From: Acidovorax_G sp046289925
GTDB lineage: Bacteria > Pseudomonadota > Gammaproteobacteria > Burkholderiales > Burkholderiaceae_C
DNA: 64,000 nt
Reading direction: 5' to 3'
Assembly: GCA_046289925.1 (NCBI GenBank)
Contig: JBKBUN010000001.1
Location: 16,081-80,080 of the forward strand
Part shown: in pieces, positions 1 through 8,250 of the stretch
Numbering within the stretch: position 1 is the first letter of the stretch
Layout of the letters: each line of letters starts with the position of its first letter
Program-made: the position numbers and the translations under genes
The notes under the pieces: generated by a model
The model's database searches: none
The model's input: the letters and a program-made list of their open reading frames with translations, nothing else
What the model was told of the DNA's origin: nothing

Positions 1-1163
1 TGGCCCGTGCCCACGCACATGGTGACCATGCCGTACTTGAGCTTGTGGCGGCGCAGCGCATGCACCACGGTGGCCGCACGGATCGCACCCGTGGCGCCCA
101 GCGGGTGGCCCAGGGCGATGGCACCGCCCATGGGATTGACCTTGGACGGATCCAGGCCCAGTGTGTTGATCACGGCCAGCGACTGCGCGGCAAAGGCTTC
201 GTTGAGCTCGAACCAGCCGATGTCTTCGTGCTTCAGGCCCGCATAGCGCAGCGCGGCCGGAATGGCCTCGATCGGGCCAATGCCCATGATTTCGGGCGGC
301 ACACCGCGTGCGGCATAGCTCACAAAGCGGGCCAGCGGCGTCAAGCCGAACTGCTTGACGGCCTTTTCGCTGGCCACGATCAGCGCGCCCGCGCCATCAC
401 TGGTCTGCGAACTGTTGCCCGCCGTCACGCTGCCACGGGCGGCAAACACGGGCTTGAGCTTGGCCAGGCCTTCGAGCGAGGTGTCGGGGCGCGGGCCTTC
501 GTCCAGGTTCACGGTGCGGCGCTTTTCCACGACCTCGCCGGTGGCCAGGTTGGGCGAACGCTCCACAATCTCGATGGGCGTGATTTCGTCGGTGAACTCG
601 CCGGCCTTCTGGGCTTTGAGGGCGCGCATGTGGGACTCCAGCGCAAACGCATCCTGCGCTTCGCGGCTCACCTTCCACTGCTTGGCCACCTTCTCAGCCG
701 TCAGGCCCATGCCGTAGGCGATGCCCACGTTCTCGTCCTTGGCAAAGATTTCGGGGTTGAACGACGGCTTGTTGCCGCCCATGGGCACCATGCTCATGGA
801 CTCGGCACCGCCAGCGATCAGCACATCGGCCTCGCCCACGCGGATACGGTCGGCCGCCATCTGCAACGCGGTAATGCCCGATGCGCAGAAGCGGTTCACC
901 GTCACGCCGCCCACGGGGTGGTCGAACGCCAGGCCCATCGCTATGCGCGCCATGTTCATGCCCTGCTCGCCTTCAGGGAACGAGCAGCCGATGATCGCGT
1001 CTTCGATCGCCTTCGGGTCCAGCGTGGGCACCTGCAGCATGGCGGCCTTGATGGAGGCCACCAGCAGGTCGTCCGGGCGGGTGTTCTTGAAGTAGCCCCG
1101 GCCCGAGCGCCCAATGGGCGTGCGCGTGGCGGCAACGATGTAGGCGTCTTGCACTTGTTTCAT
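1..1163 (-). CDS. Acetyl-CoA C-acyltransferase (thiolase), C-terminus cut by window edge
   Basis: Thiolase II family enzyme that cleaves 3-ketoacyl-CoA with CoA in the last step of beta-oxidation, in the cytoplasm. About 387 residues are visible, starting MKQVQDAYIVAATRTPIGRS. The active-site cysteine sits in NRFCASG (about residue 93). The late GHPLGATGA motif with its catalytic His is present, and the final visible residues CVGTGQ contain the second catalytic Cys, so only about ten residues are missing. It follows a thioesterase-like gene by 34 bases and is last in a minus-strand operon with acyl-CoA dehydrogenase and hydroxyacyl-CoA dehydrogenase genes, which supports a degradative (FadA-like) rather than PHB-synthesis (PhaA) role. 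Family assignment is firm; chain-length preference is not visible. Confidence 0.93.
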   Translation of the reverse strand, partial: MKQVQDAYIVAATRTPIGRSGRGYFKNTRPDDLLVASIKAAMLQVPTLDPKAIEDAIIGCSFPEGEQGMNMARIAMGLAFDHPVGGVTVNRFCASGITALQMAADRIRVGEADVLIAGGAESMSMVPMGGNKPSFNPEIFAKDENVGIAYGMGLTAEKVAKQWKVSREAQDAFALESHMRALKAQKAGEFTDEITPIEIVERSPNLATGEVVEKRRTVNLDEGPRPDTSLEGLAKLKPVFAARGSVTAGNSSQTSDGAGALIVASEKAVKQFGLTPLARFVSYAARGVPPEIMGIGPIEAIPAALRYAGLKHEDIGWFELNEAFAAQSLAVINTLGLDPSKVNPMGGAIALGHPLGATGAIRAATVVHALRRHKLKYGMVTMCVGTG

Positions 1164-1197
1164 GATCAGATCCTGTCCTTGTTGGGGGTGGGGGCGG

Positions 1198-1773
1198 TCA
1201 GGCCCCGGGCCGCGCGGTGGCGGCGTCGGCCGCGCCCGCAGGGCGTGTGTTTTTGCCCGAGGGCACCCAGGCCCAGACGAATGCGCACTCGACCGGCTCG
1301 GCACCCGACTCGTCGAATACCTGCACAGGCACCGTGACCTCGCCCTTGTCGGCCTGCTGCATGTGCAGGCGCTGGGCGTCGGTCAGCGTGGCCACGGCGC
1401 GCAGGCTGCCCTGCGCCCGGCGGCGAAACGCCACCTTCAGCTCCTTGGCCAGCGGCAGGCAGTCGTCGCGCACGTTCATGCCCACCACCATGCCGGTGGC
1501 CGTCTCAGCCAGCAGCGTCATGGCGGCGGCGTGCACGCCGCCGATGTGGTTCTGCACGCGGCGTTCGTTGGCCACGGCAATCTCCACGCGCTCCGGGCTC
1601 ATCAGCTCAAAGCGCAGCTTGGCAGTGCCGGTGAACGGCACAGCGCGACGCAACACGAGGTTGCGCGCCCAGCCCCGCGCGAAGGCCGGCACCTGGTCCA
1701 GTTGGGCCAGGCTGCGGGCCAGCCGGTTGGGCCGACCCTGGGCTGTGACGGGTGCCACGGCAGTCTGTGCCAT
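1198..1773 (-). CDS. Hot-dog fold thioesterase-like protein (DUF4442/PaaI-like)
   Basis: A 191-residue protein that looks like a single hot-dog domain of the PaaI/DUF4442 type. The stretch NHIGGVHAAAMTLLAETATG (about residues 75-95) matches the pattern HxGxxxxxxxxxxxE, where small thioesterases bind the acyl-CoA thioester. The ATG lies one base after the stop of the upstream hydroxyacyl-CoA dehydrogenase gene, so translation is probably coupled. The C-terminal tail is Ala/Pro-rich and looks disordered. The likely job is hydrolysis of dead-end or excess acyl-CoA during beta-oxidation. This is inferred from fold and operon position; the substrate cannot be read from sequence. Confidence 0.75.
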   Translation of the reverse strand: MAQTAVAPVTAQGRPNRLARSLAQLDQVPAFARGWARNLVLRRAVPFTGTAKLRFELMSPERVEIAVANERRVQNHIGGVHAAAMTLLAETATGMVVGMNVRDDCLPLAKELKVAFRRRAQGSLRAVATLTDAQRLHMQQADKGEVTVPVQVFDESGAEPVECAFVWAWVPSGKNTRPAGAADAATARPGA

Positions 1774-1774
1774 G

Positions 1775-4177
1775 TCAGTTGCGCACCGGCTTGCCGGTGT
1801 TCAGCATGCCCAGAATGCGCTCGTGCGTCTTGGGCTGGGCGATCAGGTGGCAGAACACCTTGCGCTCCAGCGCGAGCAGGTATTCCTCGCTCACCAGCGA
1901 ACCTGCGTCCACATCACCGCCGCAGACCACCTCGGCGATCATCGCGCCGATCTTGAAGTCATAGGCACTGATGAAGCCGCCATCGCGCATGTTCACAAGC
2001 TGCGCCTTGATGGTCGCGATGCCGCTGCGGCCTGCCACCGGGAACAGGCGCTTGTGCGGCGCGCGCCAGCCGCTGGCGGCCATGGACTTGGCTTCGTTGA
2101 TTGCGACGAACAAGAGTTCGTCCTTGTGGGGCACGATGATGTCGGACTCCAGCAGGTAGCCCAGCTTGCGCGACTCCAGCGCGCTGGTGCCCACCTTGGC
2201 CATGGCCGCAGCGGTGAAGCCTTCGGTCAGGAAGGGCAGCAAGTCCTTGCTCGTCGAAGCGGCCATGTTCTCGGCCGCGCGGCGGGCAATGTAGGTCAGG
2301 CCGCCGGCGCCAGGCACCAGGCCCACGCCCACTTCCACCAGGCCGATGTAGCTTTCCATGTGGGCCACGCGCTTGGCGGAATACACGGCCAGTTCGCAGC
2401 CACCGCCCAGCGCCATGCCATGGATGGCAGCCACCACCGGCACCTGGGCGTAGCGAATGCGCATCATCAGGTTCTGCAGTTCCTGCTCGATGCTCTCCAC
2501 TGCGTCAGGGCCGCCCACGGCAAAGGCTGGCATGGTGGCTTCGAGGTCGGCCCCCACACTAAAGGGTGCATCGCCCGACCAGATGACCATGCCGTCGTAT
2601 TCGCGCTCGGCCAGTTCCAGGGCTTCGGCCAGGCCTTCCATCACTTCAGGGCTGATGGCGTGCATCTTGTTCTTGATGCTGGCAATCAGCACCTTGCCAT
2701 CAAGCGTCCAGGTGCGCAGCGCCTTCGACTCGGCCAGGGTGGTGCCAGCCGTACGCCAATCGGGCAGGCTGGTTTCGCCCAGCAGCGGCTCGGGGAAAAG
2801 CTGACGCTCGTACACGGGCAATTGGCGGCGCGGCACAAACCTACCCTGCGACGCGCTCCACGAGCCTTGTGCGGTGTGCACGCCACCGGCTTCGGCCACG
2901 GGGCCCTTGAACACCCACTCGGGCAGCGGCGCCTTGCACAGCGCCTTGCCGGCGTCGATGTCTTCCTGAACCATCTTGGCCACTTCGAGCCATCCGGCTT
3001 CCTGCCAGAGCTCAAACGGGCCCTGCTTCATGCCGAAGCCCCAGCGCATGGCCTGGTCTACGTCGCGGGCGTTGTCGGCAATGGTGCCCAGATGCACAGC
3101 GGCGTAGTGGAAGCTGTTGCGCAAAATGGCCCACAGGAAGCGGCCTTGCGCGCCCTCAGCGTTGCGCAGCAGCTTCAGGCGCTCGGCGGCGGGCTTTTTG
3201 AGCATGCGCCCGTACACCTCGTCGGCCTTCTGGCCAGCGGGCACGTACGATTCGCTTGCCAGATCGAAGCGCATCACATCACGGCCGACCTTTTTGAAGA
3301 AACCGGCCTTGGTCTTCTGGCCAAGGTTGCCCATCTCCAGCAACTTCTTGAGCACGGCGGGGGTGCCAAAGCTCTCGTAGAAGGGATCGGTCTCCAGGCT
3401 CAGGTTGTCCTGCAGCGTCTTGATCACGTGCGCCATGGTGTCCAGACCCACCACATCGGCGGTGCGGAAGGTGCCGCTCGACGCACGGCCCAGCTTCTTG
3501 CCCGTGAGATCGTCCACCACGTCGTAAGTGAGGCCGAAGTTCTCCACCTCCTTCATGGTGGACAGCATGCCGGCAATGCCCACGCGGTTGGCGATGAAGT
3601 TGGGCGTGTCCTTGGCGCGCACCACGCCCTTGCCCAGACCGCTGGTCACAAAGGCTTCGAGCTGGTCCAGCACTTCGGGCTGGGTGGTGGGCGTGTTGAT
3701 CAGCTCCACCAGCGTCATGTAGCGCGGCGGGTTGAAGAAGTGAATACCGCAGAAGCGGGGCTTGATGCTGTCGGGCAGCACTTCACTGAGCTTGGTGATC
3801 GACAGGCCCGAGGTGTTGGACGCCAGGATGGCATGCTGGGCCACGTGCGGAGCGATCTTGGTGTACAGGTCGAGCTTCCAGTCCATGCGCTCGGCAATCG
3901 CCTCGATCACGAGGTCGCATTCCTTGAGCAGGTGCATGTGCTCTTCGTAGTTGGCCTGCTGGATGAGTGCAGCGTCGTCGGCCACGCCCAGGGGCGAGGG
4001 CTTGAGCTTCTTCAGGCCTTCGACGGCCTTGGTCACGATGCCGTTCTTCGGACCTTCCTTGGCAGGCAGGTCGAACAGCACCACGGGGACTTTCACATTG
4101 ACGAGATGGGCCGCAATCTGCGCGCCCATCACGCCTGCGCCGAGCACGGCGACTTTCTTGACTTGGAATCGGGACAT
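1775..4177 (-). CDS. 3-hydroxyacyl-CoA dehydrogenase / enoyl-CoA hydratase fusion
   Basis: An 800-residue bifunctional beta-oxidation enzyme. The N-terminal NAD-binding Rossmann motif is VAVLGAGVMGAQIAAHL (residues 8-24). SNTSGLSI and CGIHFFNPPRYMTLVE belong to the 3-hydroxyacyl-CoA dehydrogenase core. A second dehydrogenase C-terminal unit follows to about residue 400. The C-terminal part (about 505-750) is an enoyl-CoA hydratase/isomerase domain with an oxyanion-hole region around AAIHGMALGGGCELAV. Dehydrogenase-first order is that of FadN-type proteins and opposite to E. coli FadB. I chose MSRFQVKK as start because the Rossmann strand begins eight residues later; a longer reading adds 26 unlikely residues encoded by a palindromic repeat. 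Confidence 0.93.
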   Translation of the reverse strand: MSRFQVKKVAVLGAGVMGAQIAAHLVNVKVPVVLFDLPAKEGPKNGIVTKAVEGLKKLKPSPLGVADDAALIQQANYEEHMHLLKECDLVIEAIAERMDWKLDLYTKIAPHVAQHAILASNTSGLSITKLSEVLPDSIKPRFCGIHFFNPPRYMTLVELINTPTTQPEVLDQLEAFVTSGLGKGVVRAKDTPNFIANRVGIAGMLSTMKEVENFGLTYDVVDDLTGKKLGRASSGTFRTADVVGLDTMAHVIKTLQDNLSLETDPFYESFGTPAVLKKLLEMGNLGQKTKAGFFKKVGRDVMRFDLASESYVPAGQKADEVYGRMLKKPAAERLKLLRNAEGAQGRFLWAILRNSFHYAAVHLGTIADNARDVDQAMRWGFGMKQGPFELWQEAGWLEVAKMVQEDIDAGKALCKAPLPEWVFKGPVAEAGGVHTAQGSWSASQGRFVPRRQLPVYERQLFPEPLLGETSLPDWRTAGTTLAESKALRTWTLDGKVLIASIKNKMHAISPEVMEGLAEALELAEREYDGMVIWSGDAPFSVGADLEATMPAFAVGGPDAVESIEQELQNLMMRIRYAQVPVVAAIHGMALGGGCELAVYSAKRVAHMESYIGLVEVGVGLVPGAGGLTYIARRAAENMAASTSKDLLPFLTEGFTAAAMAKVGTSALESRKLGYLLESDIIVPHKDELLFVAINEAKSMAASGWRAPHKRLFPVAGRSGIATIKAQLVNMRDGGFISAYDFKIGAMIAEVVCGGDVDAGSLVSEEYLLALERKVFCHLIAQPKTHERILGMLNTGKPVRN

Positions 4178-4197
4178 GGAGGTGTGTAGGTTCAATC

Positions 4198-4268
4198 CGT
4201 TCGGGCTGAGCTTGTCGAAGCCGTGGCGAGATGTGGGTTCTAAGCCCTTCGACAAGCTCAGGGCAAAC
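4198..4268. repeat. REP-like inverted repeat in operon gap
   Basis: The 15-base arm ctgagcttgtcgaag (4206-4220) is repeated in perfect inverse as cttcgacaagctcag (4247-4261), with partial symmetry continuing outward (gttcggg and gggcaaac). The core resembles a palindrome common in many proteobacterial genomes between genes. It sits in the 129-base gap between the DUF2147 gene and the hydroxyacyl-CoA dehydrogenase gene, where it could act as an mRNA stabiliser or weak terminator inside the operon. There is no T-run. Confidence 0.7.
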
Positions 4269-4306
4269 AGGGTGGATGACAGGGTGGATGGACAGTGGGC
4301 GCAGGC

Positions 4307-4744
4307 TTACTGCACGCGCACCCAGGTCTGCGTGCGGCCGAAGGGACCGATCGAGCCCCGGACTTCGAGTTTTTTGCCGCCCTCGATGGGCGTCAGGCGC
4401 AGGCTGTAGTTGCGGCCGTTCTCAGGATCGAGAATCTTGCCGCCTTCCCACACATCCTTGCCTTCGGCTTTCTTCGCGCCGCGGATGATCTCCAGGCCCA
4501 GCAGCGGCTTGCCCTTGCGGTCGTCTGAGCATTCCGTGCAAACATCGTCGGGCTTGGCGTTGGCCGTGAGCCGGCGCTCGAGCACGCCGTTGAGCACACC
4601 GCCGCCCACATCGCGGATGCGGATCTCGGCCTTGGCCTCACCGGTCTTGTCGTCCACATTGCGCCACAGGCCTTCTGGCGTGGTGTTCGCCGCAGCCGAG
4701 GCCACCACCCCGCCCAGCACCACGCCGGCCAGCATCTGTCTCAT
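4307..4744 (-). CDS. Periplasmic DUF2147-family protein
   Basis: A 145-residue exported protein. The N-terminus MRQMLAGVVLGGVVASAAAN is a signal peptide. After it comes TTPEGLWRNVDDKTGEAKAE, typical of DUF2147 proteins (small beta-rich, lipocalin-like). CTECSDD carries two cysteines, and the C-terminus GPFGRTQTWVRV is the usual closing strand. The start is fixed by an AGGAGG ribosome site just upstream. It lies between the acyl-CoA dehydrogenase and hydroxyacyl-CoA dehydrogenase genes, so it is probably co-transcribed with cytoplasmic beta-oxidation enzymes although its product acts in the periplasm. Function is unknown; lipid or ligand binding is only a guess. Confidence 0.85.
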   Translation of the reverse strand: MRQMLAGVVLGGVVASAAANTTPEGLWRNVDDKTGEAKAEIRIRDVGGGVLNGVLERRLTANAKPDDVCTECSDDRKGKPLLGLEIIRGAKKAEGKDVWEGGKILDPENGRNYSLRLTPIEGGKKLEVRGSIGPFGRTQTWVRVQ

Positions 4745-4830
4745 GGGAACCTCCTGAAAGAATGTCAGGCAGACAAAAAAAGCAGTGCACCGTGCGGGGC
4801 TGCGCCAAAGCGCCGCCCCGCGCGCGGGCA

Positions 4831-6627
4831 TCAGGCCAGGGCCTGTTCGGTCTCCATCAGCACCTTACTGCCGGCGCGGGCGGTGCGCATCAGCGTCTGC
4901 ACTTCCGGGAACAGCTTGGCAAAGTAGAAGCGCGCGGTCTGCAGCTTGGCCTGATAGAACGGGTCGGTGCTGCCAGCCGCAATCTGGCGCAGGGCCACCT
5001 GGGCCATACGGGCAAAGAAGTAACCGAACACCAGATGGCCGGCCACGCGCAGATAGTCCACTGCGGCAGCGCCCACTTCGTCGGGGTTTTGCATGCCCTT
5101 GAAGCCGATTTCGGTCGTGAACTTGGTCATCTGCTCCGCCAGCATGGCCACCGGATTGATGAACTCGGCCATCTTCTCGTTCACGCCTTCTTCTTCGACC
5201 AGCTGGCCCACCAGCTTGCCAAACTTCTTGAGCGTTGCGCCGTTGTTGGCCAGCACCTTGCGGCCCAACAGATCCAGCGACTGGATGGTGTTGGTGCCTT
5301 CATAGATCATGTTGATGCGCGCGTCGCGCACGAACTGCTCCATGCCCCACTCCTTGATGAAGCCATGGCCGCCGAACACCTGCTGGCACATCACGGTGGC
5401 CTGCCAGCCGTTGTCGGTGAGGAAGGCCTTGACGATGGGCGTGAGCAGGGCCAGCAGTTCGGCCGAGTCCTGGCGCACCTTCTCGTCGGGGTGGTTGAGT
5501 TCCTTGTCCAGCAGCAGCGCGCAGTAGCAGGCCAGGGCGCGGCCGCCTTCGGCGTAGGCCTTGGCAGTCAGCAGCATCTTGCGCACGTCGGGGTGCACGA
5601 TGATCGGGTCGGCAGGCTTGTCCTTGGCCTTGACGCCCGAGAGGCTGCGCATCTGCAGCCGGTCTTTGGCGTAGGCCAGGGCGTTCTGGTAGGCGACCTC
5701 GGTCAAGCCCAGCGACTGGTTGCCCACCCCCAGACGGGCGGCGTTCATCATCACAAACATCGCAGCCAGACCCTTGTGCGGCTGGCCCACCAGCGTGCCT
5801 ACGGCACCGTCCAGAATCATCTGGCAGGTGGCGTTGCCGTGGATGCCCATCTTGTGCTCCAGCCCCCCGCAGTAGATCGGGTTGCGCTCGCCAATAGAGC
5901 CGTCGGCCTTCACAAGGAACTTTGGCACGATGAACAGGCTGATGCCCTTGCTGCCGGCAGGCGCATCGGGCAGGCGGGCCAGCACCAGGTGCACGATGTT
6001 GGCGGCCAAGTCGTGTTCACCGGCGCTGATGAAGATCTTCTGGCCAGTGAGCTTGTAAGTGCCGTCGGCCTGCGGCTCGGCCTTGGTGCGCAGCATGCCC
6101 AGGTCGGTACCACAATGGGGCTCGGTCAGGCACATGGTGCCGGTCCACTCGCCGCTGGTCAGCTTGGGCAGATACAGCTTCTTCTGCTCTTCGGTGCCGT
6201 GGGCATGCAGGCACTCATAGGCACCGTGGCTCAGGCCTGGGTACATGGTCCAGGCCTGGTTGGCCGAGTTCAGCATTTCGTAGAAGCACTGGTTGACTAC
6301 GAAGGGCAGCCCCTGTCCGCCGTACGCCGGATCGCACGACAGCGCGGGCCAGCCCCCCTCGACGTACTTGGCATAGGCTTCCTTGAACCCTGTAGGCGTC
6401 TTGACCTCATGCGTGGTCTTGTCGAGCTTGCAGCCCTCGGTGTCGCCCGAGATGTTCAGCGGGAAGGCCACTTCGGCGGCGAACTTGCCGCCCTCTTCGA
6501 GCACGGCGTTGATGGTGTCCACATCCACCTCGGCATGGGCCGGCAGGGCTTTGTACTCATCGGCCACGTTCAGCACTTCGTGCATCACGAACTGCATGTC
6601 GCGCAGCGGCGGCGTATAGGTGGGCAT
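4831..6627 (-). CDS. Acyl-CoA dehydrogenase with C-terminal extension domain
   Basis: A 598-residue FAD-dependent acyl-CoA dehydrogenase of the long class. Landmarks: N-terminal helical domain (1-160); MCLTEPHCGTDLG in the FAD-binding beta domain; LTGQKIFISAGEHD; VGNQSLGLTEVAYQNALAYAKDR; QVFGGHGFIKEWGMEQFVRDARINMIYEGTN with the expected catalytic-region Glu, split here only for description; and a C-terminal domain of about 120 residues found in the ~590-residue subfamily that includes DmdC-like enzymes. It introduces the trans-2 double bond into acyl-CoA. The start MPTYTPPLRD has an AAGGAG ribosome site that overlaps the end of the tetR gene four bases upstream, which shows co-transcription with the repressor. 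Confidence 0.94.
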   Translation of the reverse strand: MPTYTPPLRDMQFVMHEVLNVADEYKALPAHAEVDVDTINAVLEEGGKFAAEVAFPLNISGDTEGCKLDKTTHEVKTPTGFKEAYAKYVEGGWPALSCDPAYGGQGLPFVVNQCFYEMLNSANQAWTMYPGLSHGAYECLHAHGTEEQKKLYLPKLTSGEWTGTMCLTEPHCGTDLGMLRTKAEPQADGTYKLTGQKIFISAGEHDLAANIVHLVLARLPDAPAGSKGISLFIVPKFLVKADGSIGERNPIYCGGLEHKMGIHGNATCQMILDGAVGTLVGQPHKGLAAMFVMMNAARLGVGNQSLGLTEVAYQNALAYAKDRLQMRSLSGVKAKDKPADPIIVHPDVRKMLLTAKAYAEGGRALACYCALLLDKELNHPDEKVRQDSAELLALLTPIVKAFLTDNGWQATVMCQQVFGGHGFIKEWGMEQFVRDARINMIYEGTNTIQSLDLLGRKVLANNGATLKKFGKLVGQLVEEEGVNEKMAEFINPVAMLAEQMTKFTTEIGFKGMQNPDEVGAAAVDYLRVAGHLVFGYFFARMAQVALRQIAAGSTDPFYQAKLQTARFYFAKLFPEVQTLMRTARAGSKVLMETEQALA

Positions 6628-6631
6628 GGGT

Positions 6632-7339
6632 TTACTCCTTGGTACGGGTTGGGGTTGGAACAGGTTTGGCTGCAGCCGCATCTGAAGCGCTGTAGCGAGC
6701 CAGAATGTTGTGAAAGCCCGTCACGGCGCGCTGGAGCGAGCCAGGGTTTTGCAGGAAACGGGCTTCGTAGTGCAGGGCCAGGATGAGGCCGTGGATCTCG
6801 AAGAGCATCTGCTCCTCGTCCACGTCGGCGCGCAATTCGCCGCGCTCCTTGCACTGCTGGATGGCGCGCCGCATGGCGGCATGCCAGGTCAGGACCGAGC
6901 TGGCCAGCGCATCGCGCACAGGTCCGGTGCGGTCGTCGAATTCCACCGCGCCGCTGATGTAAATGCAGCCCGAGTCGATCTCGATCGAGGTGCGCTTCAT
7001 CCAGTTGTCAAACAAGGCGCGCAGACGGGCCACGCCGCGCGGCGCGGTCATGGCGGGGTAAAAGACTTCCTGCTCGAAGCGGGTGTGGTACTCGCGGATC
7101 ACCGAGATCTGCAGTTCCTCACGCGAGCCAAAGTGGGCGAACACACCCGACTTGCTCATACCCGTGACGTCGGCCAGCGCCCCGATGGACAGGCCCTCAA
7201 GCCCGATGTGCGTGGCCAAGCCCAGCGCCGCCTCGACAATCGCGGCCTTGGTCTGCTGGCCTTTTTGCAGCGCACGGCCACTGGCGGCACGGGCGCGGGG
7301 CGCACGGGTGGCGGAGCGGGTTTCGGTGGTGGCGGGCAT
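6632..7339 (-). CDS. TetR-family repressor of the beta-oxidation operon
   Basis: A 235-residue TetR/AcrR regulator. The N-terminal ~27 residues are basic and disordered. The helix-turn-helix spans about 29-75 with ALADVTGMSKSGVFAHFGSR, and the C-terminal domain resembles the YcdC/FadR-like ligand pocket. It is the first gene of the operon, four bases ahead of the acyl-CoA dehydrogenase start. A perfect 18-base palindrome ends nine bases before its ATG, so autoregulation and acyl-CoA-responsive control of the whole operon are likely. No ribosome-binding site lies between palindrome and ATG, so the message may be leaderless, or the true start lies slightly downstream. Confidence 0.88.
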   Translation of the reverse strand: MPATTETRSATRAPRARAASGRALQKGQQTKAAIVEAALGLATHIGLEGLSIGALADVTGMSKSGVFAHFGSREELQISVIREYHTRFEQEVFYPAMTAPRGVARLRALFDNWMKRTSIEIDSGCIYISGAVEFDDRTGPVRDALASSVLTWHAAMRRAIQQCKERGELRADVDEEQMLFEIHGLILALHYEARFLQNPGSLQRAVTGFHNILARYSASDAAAAKPVPTPTRTKE

Positions 7340-7348
7340 GCGCAAATA

Positions 7349-7366
7349 AAAACGAACGTTCGTTTT
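7349..7366. promoter_or_regulatory. TetR operator palindrome
   Basis: Perfect 18-base palindrome aaaacgaacgttcgtttt, AT-rich at its edges, directly upstream of the tetR start at 7339. Its size and position are those of a TetR-family operator, and it probably overlaps the operon promoter. Binding by the neighbouring regulator is inferred. Confidence 0.8.
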
Positions 7367-7482
7367 ATTTTGCAGCAATTTGCCCAAGAGGCCCAAAGCC
7401 CCCACAAGAATAGGGAGCGCACCCCAAACGGATTTTGCAGTGCAGCACCGCGCCCAGGCACCGCCGCACACCCGCTCGCGGC

Positions 7483-8151
7483 TTACAGCAGGCGCGCCAG
7501 ACAGGCGTCGAGTTGCTCGGTGGGCAGGCGGCGAAAGCCCGATCGCACAAACCGCAACAGCCGCCCTTGGGCAAAGGCGGCCAAGGTGCCCGCTGCCACC
7601 TGCGCATCCACAGTGGGGGTGGCCGAGCCCTGGGCCAGCACCACCGGCCGCAGGCACTGGCGCAGCACCGATTCCATGCGGTCGAAGAACTGCGTCATGC
7701 GCTGCTGCAGGCGCTCGTGCTCCAGCAGCAGGGCGTCGCCGACCATCACGCGCACCATGCCGGGATTGCGCTCGCCAAATTGCAGCAACACGGTCACCAC
7801 ACGGGCCGCCTGGCGTGTGCCCTGCCCAGCGTCCAGCGCCTCGGCGGCATCGCCCTCGGGGCGCTGCGTGATCTGCTGCACCAGGCCCCAGACCGACTGC
7901 TCTATGAAATCCAGCAGCGCCTCGAACATCTGCGCCTTGCTCGCAAAGTGGCGGTACAGCGCGGCCTCGCTCACTTCCAGCCGCGCGGCCAGCGCCGCGG
8001 TGGTGATGCGCTCGGCCCCGGGGGCTTCGAGCATTTGTGCCAGTGTCTGCAGAATCTGGGTACGCCGCTCGCCGGGCCGCGGGCGCTTGCGCACGGCCTC
8101 GGGTGCAGGGGCTTCAGGCGCGGGCAGGGTATCGGGCGGTGTGTCAGACAT
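7483..8151 (-). CDS. slmA: Nucleoid occlusion factor SlmA-like TetR protein
   Basis: A 222-residue TetR-fold protein. RKRPRPGERRTQILQTLAQM leads into the helix-turn-helix ITTAALAARLEVSEAALYRHF, followed by the C-terminal FGERNPGMVRVMVGDAL and LRQCLRP regions that are characteristic of SlmA. SlmA binds dispersed chromosomal sites and blocks FtsZ assembly over unsegregated DNA, rather than controlling an adjacent promoter. The start MSDTPPD was chosen because upstream residues are low-complexity. It is downstream of argB and a two-component system on the same strand; an argB neighbourhood is also familiar for slmA in other proteobacteria. Confidence 0.85.
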   Translation of the reverse strand: MSDTPPDTLPAPEAPAPEAVRKRPRPGERRTQILQTLAQMLEAPGAERITTAALAARLEVSEAALYRHFASKAQMFEALLDFIEQSVWGLVQQITQRPEGDAAEALDAGQGTRQAARVVTVLLQFGERNPGMVRVMVGDALLLEHERLQQRMTQFFDRMESVLRQCLRPVVLAQGSATPTVDAQVAAGTLAAFAQGRLLRFVRSGFRRLPTEQLDACLARLL

Positions 8152-8250
8152 GACGGGTGGGGCTTGCACAAGGGCCGAAAGGGGCGCACGCAGCGGGCAG
8201 CCCCCGGCGCACGGCATGCGCAAAATTCTCGCACAGCCCCTGCCCCGCGC

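Noticed and set aside
1217..4189. 990-residue plus-strand open frame
   Set aside because: Antisense shadow of the hydroxyacyl-CoA dehydrogenase gene; His/Gly/Ala-rich, no domain, no ribosome site.
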